Numbered from the stretch's first letter, positions 1-8,899 are shown. The stretch is DNA of 64,000 nucleotides from Gammaproteobacteria bacterium (GCA_018222405.1 JAAFAI010000015.1:1-64000); one strand, 5' to 3'. Notes: a model not told the origin generated them from the sequence alone. A program made the numbers and translations.

Positions 1-50
1 GCGGTCTCCAAAACCGATGGTTGGGGGTTCGAGTCCCTCCACCCCTGCCA
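1..50 (+). tRNA. tRNA-Trp (CCA), 3' part
   Basis: The window opens inside a tRNA. The anticodon arm reads GGTCTCCAAAACC, giving a CCA anticodon in a CTCCAAA loop. It is followed by a variable loop, a T arm with GGTTCGAGTCC and an acceptor end that finishes in CCA at 48-50. The sequence closely resembles the 3' half of enterobacterial tRNA-Trp. The 5' half, including the D arm, lies outside the window. Confidence 0.9.
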
Positions 51-115
51 CTTTCCCCTTTGTTCTGATAAACTCCTGTAACTCATTTCCTTACACAGAA
101 AAGTCGTCGCTTATC

Positions 116-586
116 ATGGCATTCGCGTTAACTGATTACCAAATTGCAGCACTACAAGAAATGCACATTCCGGTTTGGCAGCCGCAAGGCAAACTGGCAG
201 AACCAGCCGGTGAAGTGCCTGACGTTACTGAAAAAGTGAAATCAGAACCAGTTTCGCAGGATACTGCGCGCTCGCATTTGCAGCGAATAAAAGACAGTGT
301 ATCCGCTAAGCCTAAGCCATCTCAAACAGCTAAAAAGGCTGATAAATCGGTAGCACCACAGGAAACCCCGGCAGCACTACAGGAAATCAAAGCACAGCAG
401 GCACCACAATTTTTTGCCGACCTGCTTATTGCTGTGCAGGGGCTGGCCATGGAAACAGTACCACCAGTTAAAGTGGGAGCTCCAATATCGGTCTCGCAAA
501 CGGCGATCACATTGCCGGTAGCGCCGGATAAACTTACCTATCTGCATAAAATACAGCTCTGGCAGGCATTGTGCGCACTGAGTTAG
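116..586 (+). CDS. holD: DNA polymerase III psi subunit (HolD)
   Basis: Small protein of 156 residues that would join the clamp-loader complex and link it to chi/SSB. The N-terminus (ALTDYQIAALQEMHIPVWQP) resembles the first segment of HolD, which contacts chi, and the C-terminus ends in a helical LWQALCALS stretch like other psi proteins. The middle is Lys/Pro/Ala rich and poorly conserved, as usual for this fast-evolving family. The start at 116 is chosen over an upstream in-frame GTG at 17 because that one lies inside the tRNA. The gene overlaps rimI by 16 bases; holD-rimI adjacency is common in gammaproteobacteria and supports the call. Confidence 0.72.
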   Translation: MAFALTDYQIAALQEMHIPVWQPQGKLAEPAGEVPDVTEKVKSEPVSQDTARSHLQRIKDSVSAKPKPSQTAKKADKSVAPQETPAALQEIKAQQAPQFFADLLIAVQGLAMETVPPVKVGAPISVSQTAITLPVAPDKLTYLHKIQLWQALCALS

Positions 587-1065
587 ATTTATCACAGTTA
601 AACATCACGCAGGCCGATGCATCGCTCGCCATAGCAGCCCATTCCATTCACTGTGAAGCCCAGTATGCGCCATGGTCTGAGGCCACTTTTTTGGATTGCA
701 CAACATCTCCGTACGAATGCTGGGTGATGCTTAATAACGGGCAGATTATAGGTTTTGCCATTTTACTGGTGGTGCTGGACGAGGTAACCCTGATGGACAT
801 TGCTATCAGTGCTGAGCTGCGAGGACAAGGTGCCGGTAAACGTCTGCTGGATTTTGTGATTAACCGCTGTAGACAACTGAATGCCTCAAGCTGTTTTTTG
901 GAAGTGCGCGAATCGAATCTGGCCGCTCACACTCTTTATTTAAACAGCGGCTTTGAATTACTGGAGCGGCGTAAAGGCTATTATCCGACCAAAGATGGCA
1001 GGGAAGATGCGCTTATGATGTCCTTACCAATCAGTGCTTACAGTCACCACGACAATCCCGTTTAA
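571..1065 (+). CDS. rimI: Ribosomal protein S18 alanine N-acetyltransferase (RimI)
   Basis: GNAT-fold acetyltransferase of 164 residues that acetylates the N-terminal alanine of ribosomal protein S18 using acetyl-CoA. The acetyl-CoA binding loop is visible as RGQGAGKRLLDFVI around residue 90, preceded by the beta-strand TLMDIAIS. The C-terminal LEVRESNLAAHTLYLNSGF followed by RRKGYYP is the characteristic RimI signature. Translation starts at a GTG inside holD, so the pair is probably translationally coupled. It converges with the next gene: the two stop codons overlap on a shared TTAA at 1062-1065, leaving no room for a separate terminator. Confidence 0.92.
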   Translation: MRTELDLSQLNITQADASLAIAAHSIHCEAQYAPWSEATFLDCTTSPYECWVMLNNGQIIGFAILLVVLDEVTLMDIAISAELRGQGAGKRLLDFVINRCRQLNASSCFLEVRESNLAAHTLYLNSGFELLERRKGYYPTKDGREDALMMSLPISAYSHHDNPV

Positions 1066-2402
1066 AAGTCCATGCTGGCGAAAATCACCACCGAGGATTT
1101 TTCCGCTGACTGGACGTCATTTGAATCATTTTCAGGGTAAAGGGTAACGCCGGTGATCGCTTCCACATAACGCACATCAGCATATCGCACCTTGCCATCC
1201 CCCTGTTTGGCATACAGACCAAGGGTTAATGGATAGCCCATTAACTTTGTTTCATAGGCAACACTAATCCCCCGGGTATCGATAGCCTCCACGCGCTGAA
1301 ATGGGATATCAAAGTCGATAACACCGTTGCTGTTATCGGTGAAAAATCCAATTTGTAGGGCGGTATCGGTAGATAGCGGAATACGTAGTCCCAGGGAGTA
1401 GTTGGTTACCTGTTTCAGCTCACGGGTTAAGTCGATGTCGTCGAGTACCACGTCATCCTTTTCAACATGGCTATAATAATCTACCTGACCTGACACTACC
1501 CAGCCGCGATGACTATAAGCAGAGCCGAAAGAAAACAGGGACGGCTGATCCTGTTCTTTATCGGTACGAATAAAATCCGGAAAGGTGGTGTCTGGAGAGC
1601 CGTTTAACAGGGTGATGATAGGTGCGACAATCAGGTTATTGGAACGGTAGTTACGGTTTATGGATTCGCTGTGAACATAATGGGCTCCGACACTTAAAGC
1701 ATCATCCTTATATAACACACTCAGGGAAGGCTCAAGCAGATACTGCTTCTCATTAATGCGTCGTCGGGCGTCAAATCCGGAAGTAAAAGAACCGGTTGGC
1801 GTATACATGGTGATTGCTGCCCCGGAGGTTTGAGACAAAACCTGTTCAATGTATTTTAGCGACAACGAAAAACCCAGCGCCCATTGGTCATTAAGGCGGT
1901 AGGACAAGGCGCCGCCGAACTTGTATGCGGCATTGTCGAAATCGTAAGTCACGGTTTCAATTACACTCTGCCCGGGCGTAGTCGCGGTAGCCGTTACCTC
2001 ATAATTTGAGCTGCTATCATTCCTTTCCTGAGAATAATCGGTAACCGTAAAATAGCTGCCGTAACTCCATTGCCCGGAACTGGTACTGATGCCAAGAAAT
2101 CCGGGCACAACAGAGAAAGAGGTTCGGGCAAAGTCAGAGCCGTCTGTGTATACGTTCTTAAACTCTGTATCCTCAAATGCCAGGGTGTTTACGGAAGCCG
2201 ATTTTGCACTGGTCTGAAATGACAGACCGGCAGGATTGTAGTGCATTGCTGACTGATCGTCTGCCAGTGCCACGTAGGCTCCGCCATAGCCAATGGCTTT
2301 ACCACCTACCAGCAGGTTGCCGTAATGGTACTGGTCTGCCAGCACTGTTGAAGGGAGCACAACCAGAGCACTCAAAAATCCCACTGACGAATATAACTTC
2401 AT
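1062..2402 (-). CDS. FadL/TodX-family outer membrane transport protein
   Basis: Predicted outer-membrane beta-barrel of 446 residues with a signal peptide ending near VLADQYHYG. The mature N-terminus contains the family hallmark GGAYVALADDQSAMHYNPAGL (NPAGL motif), and the protein ends in an aromatic residue (ASMDF) as barrel proteins do. FadL/TodX proteins let hydrophobic compounds such as fatty acids or aromatic hydrocarbons cross the outer membrane. The actual substrate is unknown here. The gene is divergent from the cytochrome operon and sits next to an aromatic-degradation block, so an aromatic substrate is possible, but its own upstream region shows no clear copy of the module found before the other operons. 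A GGAAGT ribosome site precedes the ATG. Confidence 0.8.
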   Translation of the reverse strand: MKLYSSVGFLSALVVLPSTVLADQYHYGNLLVGGKAIGYGGAYVALADDQSAMHYNPAGLSFQTSAKSASVNTLAFEDTEFKNVYTDGSDFARTSFSVVPGFLGISTSSGQWSYGSYFTVTDYSQERNDSSSNYEVTATATTPGQSVIETVTYDFDNAAYKFGGALSYRLNDQWALGFSLSLKYIEQVLSQTSGAAITMYTPTGSFTSGFDARRRINEKQYLLEPSLSVLYKDDALSVGAHYVHSESINRNYRSNNLIVAPIITLLNGSPDTTFPDFIRTDKEQDQPSLFSFGSAYSHRGWVVSGQVDYYSHVEKDDVVLDDIDLTRELKQVTNYSLGLRIPLSTDTALQIGFFTDNSNGVIDFDIPFQRVEAIDTRGISVAYETKLMGYPLTLGLYAKQGDGKVRYADVRYVEAITGVTLYPENDSNDVQSAEKSSVVIFASMDF

Positions 2403-2604
2403 AGATTACTTCCCTGAAACCAGACTATAACAATACAAATCAAAGTTGCTGTATTGTGCCTAGGTTATAAAATGACCAGTGGTATTGCCAGAAGAAATTC
2501 AATTAGTTAATACGTTTTATAACTGATGATGAGCACCAGACGATTGGTCGTAAAAATGTATTCAGATACGCTTCAGTGATATGTTGAGTATGCATAATTC
2601 CTCT
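2403..2604. other. Divergent intergenic region, FadL-like gene side
   Basis: AT-rich leader between the FadL-like gene and the cytochrome operon. A TATAGT that could be a -10 for the FadL-like gene lies on the minus strand close to its start, but no convincing -35 pairs with it. No RNA gene or ORF is supported here. The remaining part, up to 2785, carries the conserved promoter module and the long leader of the cytochrome gene. Confidence 0.4.
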
Positions 2605-2670
2605 TTTGACAGTTTTTGTATAGTATTTCGTCAGCAAATGTCATTAACCTTTAGTACACAAAAAGTTAAC
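2605..2670 (+). promoter_or_regulatory. Conserved promoter/operator module, copy A
   Basis: Copy of a module that recurs at 5523-5588 and 11488-11553. Blocks in order: TTGACAGTTTTTG (2606-2618), TTTCGTCA (2626-2633), TCATTAAC (2641-2648), TTTAGT (2650-2655), ACA (2658-2660) and GTTAAC (2665-2670). Against copy B, about 47 of 66 positions match by hand count with no gaps. The TTGACA and TCGTCA blocks form a direct repeat 22 bp apart, two helical turns, which suits an AraC-type activator. It lies about 115 bp before the cytochrome start. Confidence 0.65.
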
Positions 2671-2785
2671 TTTTAAATGCGTTAGTTTTTTGCGGTTGCT
2701 GTCGGGGTTTCTCACTTGAGCGATTTTTCGGCACACTCATTTTTGTCTACATCATCGTCAGATATTTTTAGAGGCTTATATTTCA

Positions 2786-4330
2786 ATGTACAACAAGTAT
2801 CTAGAGAGACTAACCAAAACATGCATAACAATGTTAGTGTGTTTTAGTGTTTTCCTTGCTAACGCCGCTGAGCAGAGCGGTAGCTGGTGGTCTCCGGGTG
2901 ATGACAGGGTGTTTCCGAGATTCAGTGAATATCAAAATGCCTCTGGGCGGTTCGGCATTATTAACACCGCAGGCCCCATAGATACCAGTAAACACCCTTT
3001 CTTCGCAGCCAAAGGACCCAACGGGCGAGCGTGTGTCACCTGTCATCAGCCGAGTGATGCAATGAGTTTGTCGGTCTCAACTATTCAGCAACGCTGGCGA
3101 GACACCAAGGGTACAGATCCGCTCTTCGCTGCTATTGACGGGTCAAATTGTCCGAGCTTACCTCAAGGGAAGCCAGAATCTCATTCACTGCTTTTAGAAA
3201 AAGGGCTGATTCGTATTGCAATGCCTTGGCCACCAAGGCCTTTTAACGGAAAGCCAATAGATCCTGAATTTTCCATTGAAGTGGTGCGCGATCCGACTGG
3301 CTGTAATCTTGATCCCGAGTGGGGAATTGACAGTCCGTCCTCTGCCATTTCCGTATTTCGACGGCCAAGGCCGGTGATTAATATTGCCCATTTGATGGAA
3401 TTGCCACATGGTGTACCTCCTTTTAATAATTTCTTTTTTAATGATGCTATGCCCTTACCAAAAGGGCCCGATACCGGCTTAACGGTACCTCAACAGCTCA
3501 TGGCTGATGGGCGTGGACTCACGCCTAAATATCAGGCAACCGATGCAGCTTTGACGCACTTACAGTTGTTTGATGCGTTAAGTGATAATGATTTAGAGGA
3601 AATTGAAGCATTTGAGCGCCAGATTTATGGTGCTCAGAGTTTTGATAACCTGGCAGGAGATTTAACCAGTCCGGAATCCCCTCCGGGCTTGGGGCCACAA
3701 GCTTTGGTTATCTCACCTAAAGCGAGGCTGGGCAATAACCCACTTAATAAGATTTTTGGTGAGTTTTCTATGTGGGCAAGCACTGCTGATGAATCTCAGG
3801 AAGTTCAACAAGATAAGGTTAAGGCCTTTAAAGCTTCTGTTGCCAGGGGCTCTGAGATTTTTCGCGAAGTGCGTTTTTATATCAGCGATGTGGGGATGTA
3901 TAACGATAAAGGCTTAGGTAATCCGTTTAAGCGCTCTTGTGGTTCAGGGTGTCATAATACTTTATCGATGGGCATGGATCTGTCTCCCGGATTCATGGAC
4001 TTAGGTCTGAATAACTTTCCCTGGCAAAACCGTCGCAGCGACCTGCCCCTTTTTAAAATTACCTGCCGGGATGATGTGCAGCCACAGTCATTCCTGGGCC
4101 GGGAAATTTATACCCACGATCCGGGCCGGGCGCTTATTACCGGTAAATGTACTGATGTTGGCGCCACTATGACTCAACAGTTAAGAGGGTTAGCAGCCCG
4201 GGCGCCTTACTTTGCCGGCGGTGCGGCTGCAAACTTGCGTGAGCTGGTCGATTTTTACGACCGACGCTTCAACATTGGTTATACCGAACAAGAAAAAGCA
4301 GATTTAGTTAACTTTATGAGGACGCTGTAA
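2786..4330 (+). CDS. Di-heme cytochrome c, MauG/CcpA-like C-terminus
   Basis: Exported protein of 514 residues with a signal peptide ending near FLANAAEQ. A classical heme c site CVTCH lies at residues 83-87. A second cysteine pair is CGSGCH at residues 385-390, which is CX3CH, one residue longer than the standard CXXCH. The C-terminus (LRGLAARAPYFAGGAAANL ... LVNFMRTL) matches the last part of cytochrome c peroxidase/MauG-type di-heme proteins, but the usual PYFHDG/PYFHNG has become PYFAGG, losing the histidine. It is probably a periplasmic redox enzyme or electron carrier with unknown substrate. The next gene overlaps its stop (TAATG). The conserved promoter module upstream suggests co-regulation with ferulate catabolism. 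Confidence 0.75.
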   Translation: MYNKYLERLTKTCITMLVCFSVFLANAAEQSGSWWSPGDDRVFPRFSEYQNASGRFGIINTAGPIDTSKHPFFAAKGPNGRACVTCHQPSDAMSLSVSTIQQRWRDTKGTDPLFAAIDGSNCPSLPQGKPESHSLLLEKGLIRIAMPWPPRPFNGKPIDPEFSIEVVRDPTGCNLDPEWGIDSPSSAISVFRRPRPVINIAHLMELPHGVPPFNNFFFNDAMPLPKGPDTGLTVPQQLMADGRGLTPKYQATDAALTHLQLFDALSDNDLEEIEAFERQIYGAQSFDNLAGDLTSPESPPGLGPQALVISPKARLGNNPLNKIFGEFSMWASTADESQEVQQDKVKAFKASVARGSEIFREVRFYISDVGMYNDKGLGNPFKRSCGSGCHNTLSMGMDLSPGFMDLGLNNFPWQNRRSDLPLFKITCRDDVQPQSFLGREIYTHDPGRALITGKCTDVGATMTQQLRGLAARAPYFAGGAAANLRELVDFYDRRFNIGYTEQEKADLVNFMRTL

Positions 4331-5181
4331 TGCGAGTATATCCGCCGAGTACGACACTACGCATAGCGATTATCATATGGACTTGCGTGACATCTGGGAA
4401 GATATTGGCGAATGAGCACACAGCATTTGTAACCTGTCCTATTGCCCGGGATATTGGTCCTCAAAGTGATGTGTGTTTCATTGCTGAATATAACGGTAAA
4501 ACTTATGGTTTATTTGATCCCAATGGCTACAACCGTCCCATGCTTAAACATAAAGTAATGGTAGAAGGTGAAGTTATAGATGGAGAAATGATCTGTGGAG
4601 CTACCCGAATTAATGGTGTGCTGTCTGTGATGAGAGAAGAAATTAGCCCGGAATGTAATCAGATTCTGCCGGATGATGGTTCAGTGCGGACTAAAAATAA
4701 TAATTTATTTTTACGAATGCCTGAAGAGCATCGCCAGCGGGCATTTAAGTTAATGGCACAGGTAGCCGATAATCCTGAAGCTTCGTTACAAGAAGCGATT
4801 TATGATCCCGCGCCTTTCCCACCAGTGAAGCCTCCGTATGTGAGACAGATGCTGAATTTGCATTACCCGTTCAATAGCAAGCGCTCGTCCGGCCCTGAAT
4901 TACGCAAACTCTTGTACCTGATACATTATGCTAAGTTTTCAGGTGGTCATTTCGTTGTAAAGAGTTATCAGGGAGCTACTCGCCTGGATAATGGAGAAGT
5001 GATGGAAGAAAAAAGCGGTATGGCTGAGGAAAGGGCTGATATGTTTGCCGAATTGCTCATTGAATTAGGTCTAAATAAAAAAGATTACAGCATAGAAGTA
5101 CAGCCTGAATCAGTGGCGGCAACCGGCGTTGGGGATTGGAAAAACCGGCGTATCAGTGTTGAGTTAAATCCCGCGGAATAG
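4330..5181 (+). CDS. Exported protein with degenerate OmpA-like C-terminal domain
   Basis: Protein of 283 residues, start overlapping the cytochrome stop by one base (TAATG), so coupled translation is likely. A hydrophobic N-terminal segment (LRIAIIIWTCVTSG) ends near ILANEH, consistent with export. The last ~120 residues look like an OmpA-type fold: LHYPFN, then EERADMFAELLIELGL, then NRRISVEL near the end. The family's peptidoglycan-binding residues are only partly recognisable. Four cysteines occur in the N-terminal half. It could anchor or scaffold the partner cytochrome at the cell wall; that is inference from coupling and domain type. No family name was recognised for the N-terminal half. 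Confidence 0.6.
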   Translation: MRVYPPSTTLRIAIIIWTCVTSGKILANEHTAFVTCPIARDIGPQSDVCFIAEYNGKTYGLFDPNGYNRPMLKHKVMVEGEVIDGEMICGATRINGVLSVMREEISPECNQILPDDGSVRTKNNNLFLRMPEEHRQRAFKLMAQVADNPEASLQEAIYDPAPFPPVKPPYVRQMLNLHYPFNSKRSSGPELRKLLYLIHYAKFSGGHFVVKSYQGATRLDNGEVMEEKSGMAEERADMFAELLIELGLNKKDYSIEVQPESVAATGVGDWKNRRISVELNPAE

Positions 5182-5522
5182 AAAAGTAAACTTCCTCGCG
5201 CTAAAAGTGTTCCTCCGGCGGTGCTTTTGTCTAAAAGTGCCGCGTTTTCATTATTTAAAAATATAGCTGGTGTCGATCTATCAGCGATTACTTATAGAAC
5301 GATAATTCCCGGACACTCGCTAACTGGGCTATTGCTAACAGCTAAGGGGCGCCGACACTTCCTTGTTAAAGCTTTGATAATTAAATTTAATTTAAACTCA
5401 GGCGGTCCGATAAAACACCCGGGACAAGCCAGTTCCCGGTAACTTAATCAAAATGTAGGTCCTCCTCGGGTAACGATTGAGAGTCTTATGCGAGCATGCA
5501 ATATACTTAACTAAATTCAACC
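5182..5522. other. Intergenic region before the TonB receptor operon
   Basis: No convincing gene or RNA is visible. A 73-codon open frame starting with GTG at 5221 has no ribosome binding site, no recognisable family and an unlikely composition, so it is not called. No strong hairpin with a T run follows the OmpA-like gene. The region ends where promoter module copy B begins. Confidence 0.4.
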
Positions 5523-5588
5523 ATTGTCAGTTTGTGCCTGTTTTTTCGTCATTATATATCATTAACTTTTAGTCTACATGGCGTTAAC
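5523..5588 (+). promoter_or_regulatory. Conserved promoter/operator module, copy B
   Basis: Same module as at 2605-2670 and 11488-11553, with identical spacing. Blocks: ATTGTCAGTTTGTG (5523-5536), TTTCGTCA (5544-5551), TCATTAAC (5559-5566), TTTAGT (5568-5573), TACA and GTTAAC (5583-5588). The direct repeat TTGTCA/TCGTCA is 22 bp apart. It ends about 84 bp before the receptor start codon. Its likely regulator is the AraC-type protein at 10374-11405; that assignment is inference. Confidence 0.65.
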
Positions 5589-5671
5589 ATTTGAGCCGTC
5601 GAATTAATCCGTTTTTTAACGGATAACCGGTTGAAATTAAATAAAGTGCGGCTCACAGGAACGCGAATATA

Positions 5672-7921
5672 ATGAACAACAAGTACTCTACACAGTTTAA
5701 ACGCAGTCACTTAGCTGGTTTAATTGCCTTGACTTTAACTGGCTCTTCTCTGTCACTCGGTGCTTATGCTCAGGAAACTGATGCAGATGAAAAAGACCTT
5801 GAGCGAGTGTTAATTACCGCAGAGCGGCGATCCGTTAGTGAAAATGAGATGCCTTTGTCTGTCATTGGTTTTTCCGGTGAGTCTTTGCAGAATCGGAACA
5901 TCACGGATATGGATCGTCTGCAAACGCAGGTACCCAATCTACAGTTTAACGATAATGGCAACTCAAAGTTTATTAATATCCGGGGCGTTGGCTTATCAGA
6001 GGCTGCACCAAACCAGACAAACGGCGTTGCTGTGCACCTTGACGGGGCATATGTTGCGCGTGAATTTGTTTACGGCGATGCATTTTTTGACCTGGCCAGC
6101 ATTGAGGTGTTACGAGGTCCGCAAGGTACTTACTCCGGTCAGAATGCAAGTGGCGGAGCAATATTTATTAATTCGAAACGTCCCGAACTTGGCGTTACTG
6201 AAGGTTTCGCCAGCGCTGAAAAAGGCAACTATGATCTGACAAAATTTAGTGCCGGCGTATCATTTCCATTAACTGATAATCTTGCAATGCGCATATCCGC
6301 TAACTCTGAGCGCCGCGATAGTTTTTACAGTAACCATGGACCTGAACCAGAGGACGATGCGAAACTTATTAACAATCAACCAGGCAACCTCAACCGCTCT
6401 TTGTCGCGCTTCCAGTTGCTGTATTCGCCTTCTGCAGACCTTGAAGTCAGGTTGATTCATGAGAATAGTAATAATTTTACAGACGGTGTTCCTACCCAAA
6501 ACTTTCCTGAATATGGCAATACCAAATTACCGGAATCGCCTTGGGATCTGAATTACGACATGGATACGTACCGGGACGTAACCTATAAGAGGAACACGCT
6601 GACTTTCGACTGGCAATCCAGCGACGCGTTTAAAGTGCTGGGTAATTTTTCGATTTTTGACAGTGTACAGAATATACAAACGGACGGAGATTTTGAGTCG
6701 CACCTGACTACCGATGAATCACAAGAAGGAAGAAACTTTCATATAGTCGATAATTACTGGACGGGGGAATTATCATTGGTATCTACCCTGGATGGGCCTT
6801 TGGTATGGACGGCAGGCGCCAGTTATATTGACTACAGACAGGAAAACTATCTCAATTTACTTCGCTACAATACAGAACAATTCCCTGGTACCTCCTTAGA
6901 TGTTGAGAACCATACGCGGCTGTACATGTATCTGGATAATAGACGGAAAAACAGCGCCGTTTTTGGTGAGATTGGATATGCCTTAACCGACGACCTGAAT
7001 GTTAAGTTCGGCCTCCGTTATAATGAGGATGAGGTGGGCTTCTCTCCCGATTCTTACCTTACGCCAGGAGCAGGCTCTTATAACGCTACCAGTGGATTCC
7101 CGTTACCGCAGCAGGATATGTTTGACTTTTCAGCGGTTACCGGACGATTTGTCGTGAATTACATGGTAACAGACGATTCAATGATCTACGCAACGGTAGG
7201 CCGGGGATATAAACCTGGTGGTACGTCGCCGATGGGACCAACGTATGACGAAGAGGAAGTACTGAATAAGGAAATTGGCTGGAAAGGTACATTAACAGAC
7301 GACATTGATGGTTCTATAGCGATTTTTCATATGGATTATGATGCGTTTCAACGAACTTACTCACCCACTGATAATCCGGCAGATTCAATTACCCGTAACG
7401 TAGACGGCACCACTATTGCCGGCATCGAATTTCAGGTCAAAGGGATTACCGGTGACTTTATGTGGGATATTTCAGGAGCATACAACGATGGTCAGTATGG
7501 CGATCTGGAATTCTACATGAGGCCTGGCGCCTATGATGGGGTTAATCCAACTCAGCCAGAGCCTATAAATCTAAAAGGACGACCAGTTGACTTCTTATCC
7601 GAGCGCTCTATGAGTGCGGGCATTGAATATATGGGGATTGCGCTGGATGAAGCCGTATTATTGCCATCGGTCAGGGTTTCATATCAATCTGAATTTTATA
7701 CTTCGTTTTATCAATTGGACTATCACCTGACACCGTCACGAACGTTATGGGAGGCTAATCTGGCTTATGAGCACGACAGTGGATGGAGAGCCGATTTATA
7801 CGTACAGAATTTGTTTGACGAAACCTATATCACCCAGGCTGGAGGTGCAGCAGATGGGCGGGGTAATTTCCTGTTGGGTTCTCCGCGTCAGGCAGGCGTA
7901 AAAGTCCGTTACACGTTTTAA
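5672..7921 (+). CDS. TonB-dependent outer membrane receptor
   Basis: Receptor of 749 residues with signal peptide (SLSLGAYAQ), a plug domain beginning near ERVLITAERR and including SVIGFSGESLQNRNI, FINIRGVG and VEVLRGPQGTYSGQNASGGAIFI, then a ~570-residue barrel ending in VKVRYTF. There is no N-terminal STN domain, so it should be a transport-only receptor of the kind seen in marine bacteria for carbohydrates, aromatics or siderophores. The substrate cannot be read from sequence. It heads an operon with two exported hydrolases, the first only 9 bases downstream with its ribosome site on the receptor stop. Module copy B lies upstream, so it is probably induced together with the ferulate genes. 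Confidence 0.85.
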   Translation: MNNKYSTQFKRSHLAGLIALTLTGSSLSLGAYAQETDADEKDLERVLITAERRSVSENEMPLSVIGFSGESLQNRNITDMDRLQTQVPNLQFNDNGNSKFINIRGVGLSEAAPNQTNGVAVHLDGAYVAREFVYGDAFFDLASIEVLRGPQGTYSGQNASGGAIFINSKRPELGVTEGFASAEKGNYDLTKFSAGVSFPLTDNLAMRISANSERRDSFYSNHGPEPEDDAKLINNQPGNLNRSLSRFQLLYSPSADLEVRLIHENSNNFTDGVPTQNFPEYGNTKLPESPWDLNYDMDTYRDVTYKRNTLTFDWQSSDAFKVLGNFSIFDSVQNIQTDGDFESHLTTDESQEGRNFHIVDNYWTGELSLVSTLDGPLVWTAGASYIDYRQENYLNLLRYNTEQFPGTSLDVENHTRLYMYLDNRRKNSAVFGEIGYALTDDLNVKFGLRYNEDEVGFSPDSYLTPGAGSYNATSGFPLPQQDMFDFSAVTGRFVVNYMVTDDSMIYATVGRGYKPGGTSPMGPTYDEEEVLNKEIGWKGTLTDDIDGSIAIFHMDYDAFQRTYSPTDNPADSITRNVDGTTIAGIEFQVKGITGDFMWDISGAYNDGQYGDLEFYMRPGAYDGVNPTQPEPINLKGRPVDFLSERSMSAGIEYMGIALDEAVLLPSVRVSYQSEFYTSFYQLDYHLTPSRTLWEANLAYEHDSGWRADLYVQNLFDETYITQAGGAADGRGNFLLGSPRQAGVKVRYTF

Positions 7922-7930
7922 GGAGAAATT

Positions 7931-8899
7931 ATGCAAAACATCGTTAATGTATTTGCATTGTGTATAAGTCTGGTAAGTATTGCTACTTGCCAGGCTCAGT
8001 CCACTGAACAGCTATCTGCAGTATCATTGACCAGTGGAACAGGAAAATATCCGGCTACAGCTGTTTCCGTAACTGAAATGCCGCAAAATACACTGTTCTT
8101 ACCGGTTCGACTACCTGAAGATAAATTACCGGTAGTCTTATGGGGTAACGGCGGATGTAAGGACAATGCGCTTGCTTATGGAGCGTTCTTACGAGAAATA
8201 GCCTCTCATGGTTATATTGTCCTGGCGGCTGGTAAGCCTCTTGCAGAAGGTAAAACAGCAATAGAACAAGCTCGCGCAAAGCTTGCTGGTGAGCAACGCT
8301 CAGGAAGTCATCAGGTTGGCGATCCGGATAAAACAACTGCAACTCAGTTGTTACAGGGATTGACCTGGCTACAAAATGTCAATTCTCAACAAGATCATCC
8401 ACTGTTCGGTCGAATAAATACCGGGAAGGTCGCGGTTATGGGCCATAGTTGTGGTGGCTTACAGGCAATTGAAGCGGCTACCGACAGCCGACTGGATACT
8501 GCCATTATTTTTAACAGCGGTGTAATTAATGAGCCGATGTCGGTGCAGAGTACAGCTTTAAAGGTTCGCCATGAGATGTTAGACAAAATCAATATTCCGT
8601 TAGCCTACATTAATGGAGGCCCCTCTGATATTGCATATTTTAATGCGATTGATGACTTTGAAAATATAAACCATATTCCGGTGCTATTTGCCGAAAACGG
8701 CGTTGGTCATGACGGTACATTTCGGGATCCGAACGGAGGAGCCTATGCCAGGGTCGCGCTTTTCTGGCTTAATTGGCAATTAAAAGGTGAGGCTGAGCAA
8801 GGGCGTTGGTTCACTGGCAAAGAATGTCTGCTATGTGAAGACTTTGACTGGCAGGTGAAACGCAAGCAGTTGGGGGGGGGAAATAAATGCGAAGTTTGA
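7931..8899 (+). CDS. Exported alpha/beta hydrolase
   Basis: Protein of 322 residues with a probable signal peptide ending near TCQAQS. The fold is recognisable from the oxyanion-hole segment LPVVLWGNGGC, the nucleophile elbow GHSCGG with Ser173, and a late histidine in ENGVGHDGTF; an aspartate in GGPSDIAYF could be the acid. These are features of dienelactone-hydrolase/cutinase-like esterases. Placed between a TonB receptor and a second hydrolase gene, it probably cleaves an ester in or at the periplasm, for example a hydroxycinnamate ester, but the substrate is inferred only from context. The start has AAGGAG 6 bases upstream. The gene ends in a G9 tract and overlaps the next gene by 13 bases. 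Confidence 0.75.
   Translation: MQNIVNVFALCISLVSIATCQAQSTEQLSAVSLTSGTGKYPATAVSVTEMPQNTLFLPVRLPEDKLPVVLWGNGGCKDNALAYGAFLREIASHGYIVLAAGKPLAEGKTAIEQARAKLAGEQRSGSHQVGDPDKTTATQLLQGLTWLQNVNSQQDHPLFGRINTGKVAVMGHSCGGLQAIEAATDSRLDTAIIFNSGVINEPMSVQSTALKVRHEMLDKINIPLAYINGGPSDIAYFNAIDDFENINHIPVLFAENGVGHDGTFRDPNGGAYARVALFWLNWQLKGEAEQGRWFTGKECLLCEDFDWQVKRKQLGGGNKCEV
8872..8880 (+). repeat. G9 homopolymer at hydrolase junction
   Basis: Nine consecutive G residues lie in the last codons of the first hydrolase and directly before AAATAAATG, the start of the second. The run also serves as the G-rich ribosome site of the second gene. One extra G would end the first protein at the TAA just before that ATG; one fewer would change its tail. 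Such runs are prone to slippage, and also to sequencing error. Confidence 0.7.

Noticed and set aside
5221-5442. 73-codon open frame starting with GTG between the OmpA-like gene and the TonB receptor
   Set aside because: No ribosome site, no recognisable family, and no conserved-looking composition; likely a chance frame in an intergenic region.
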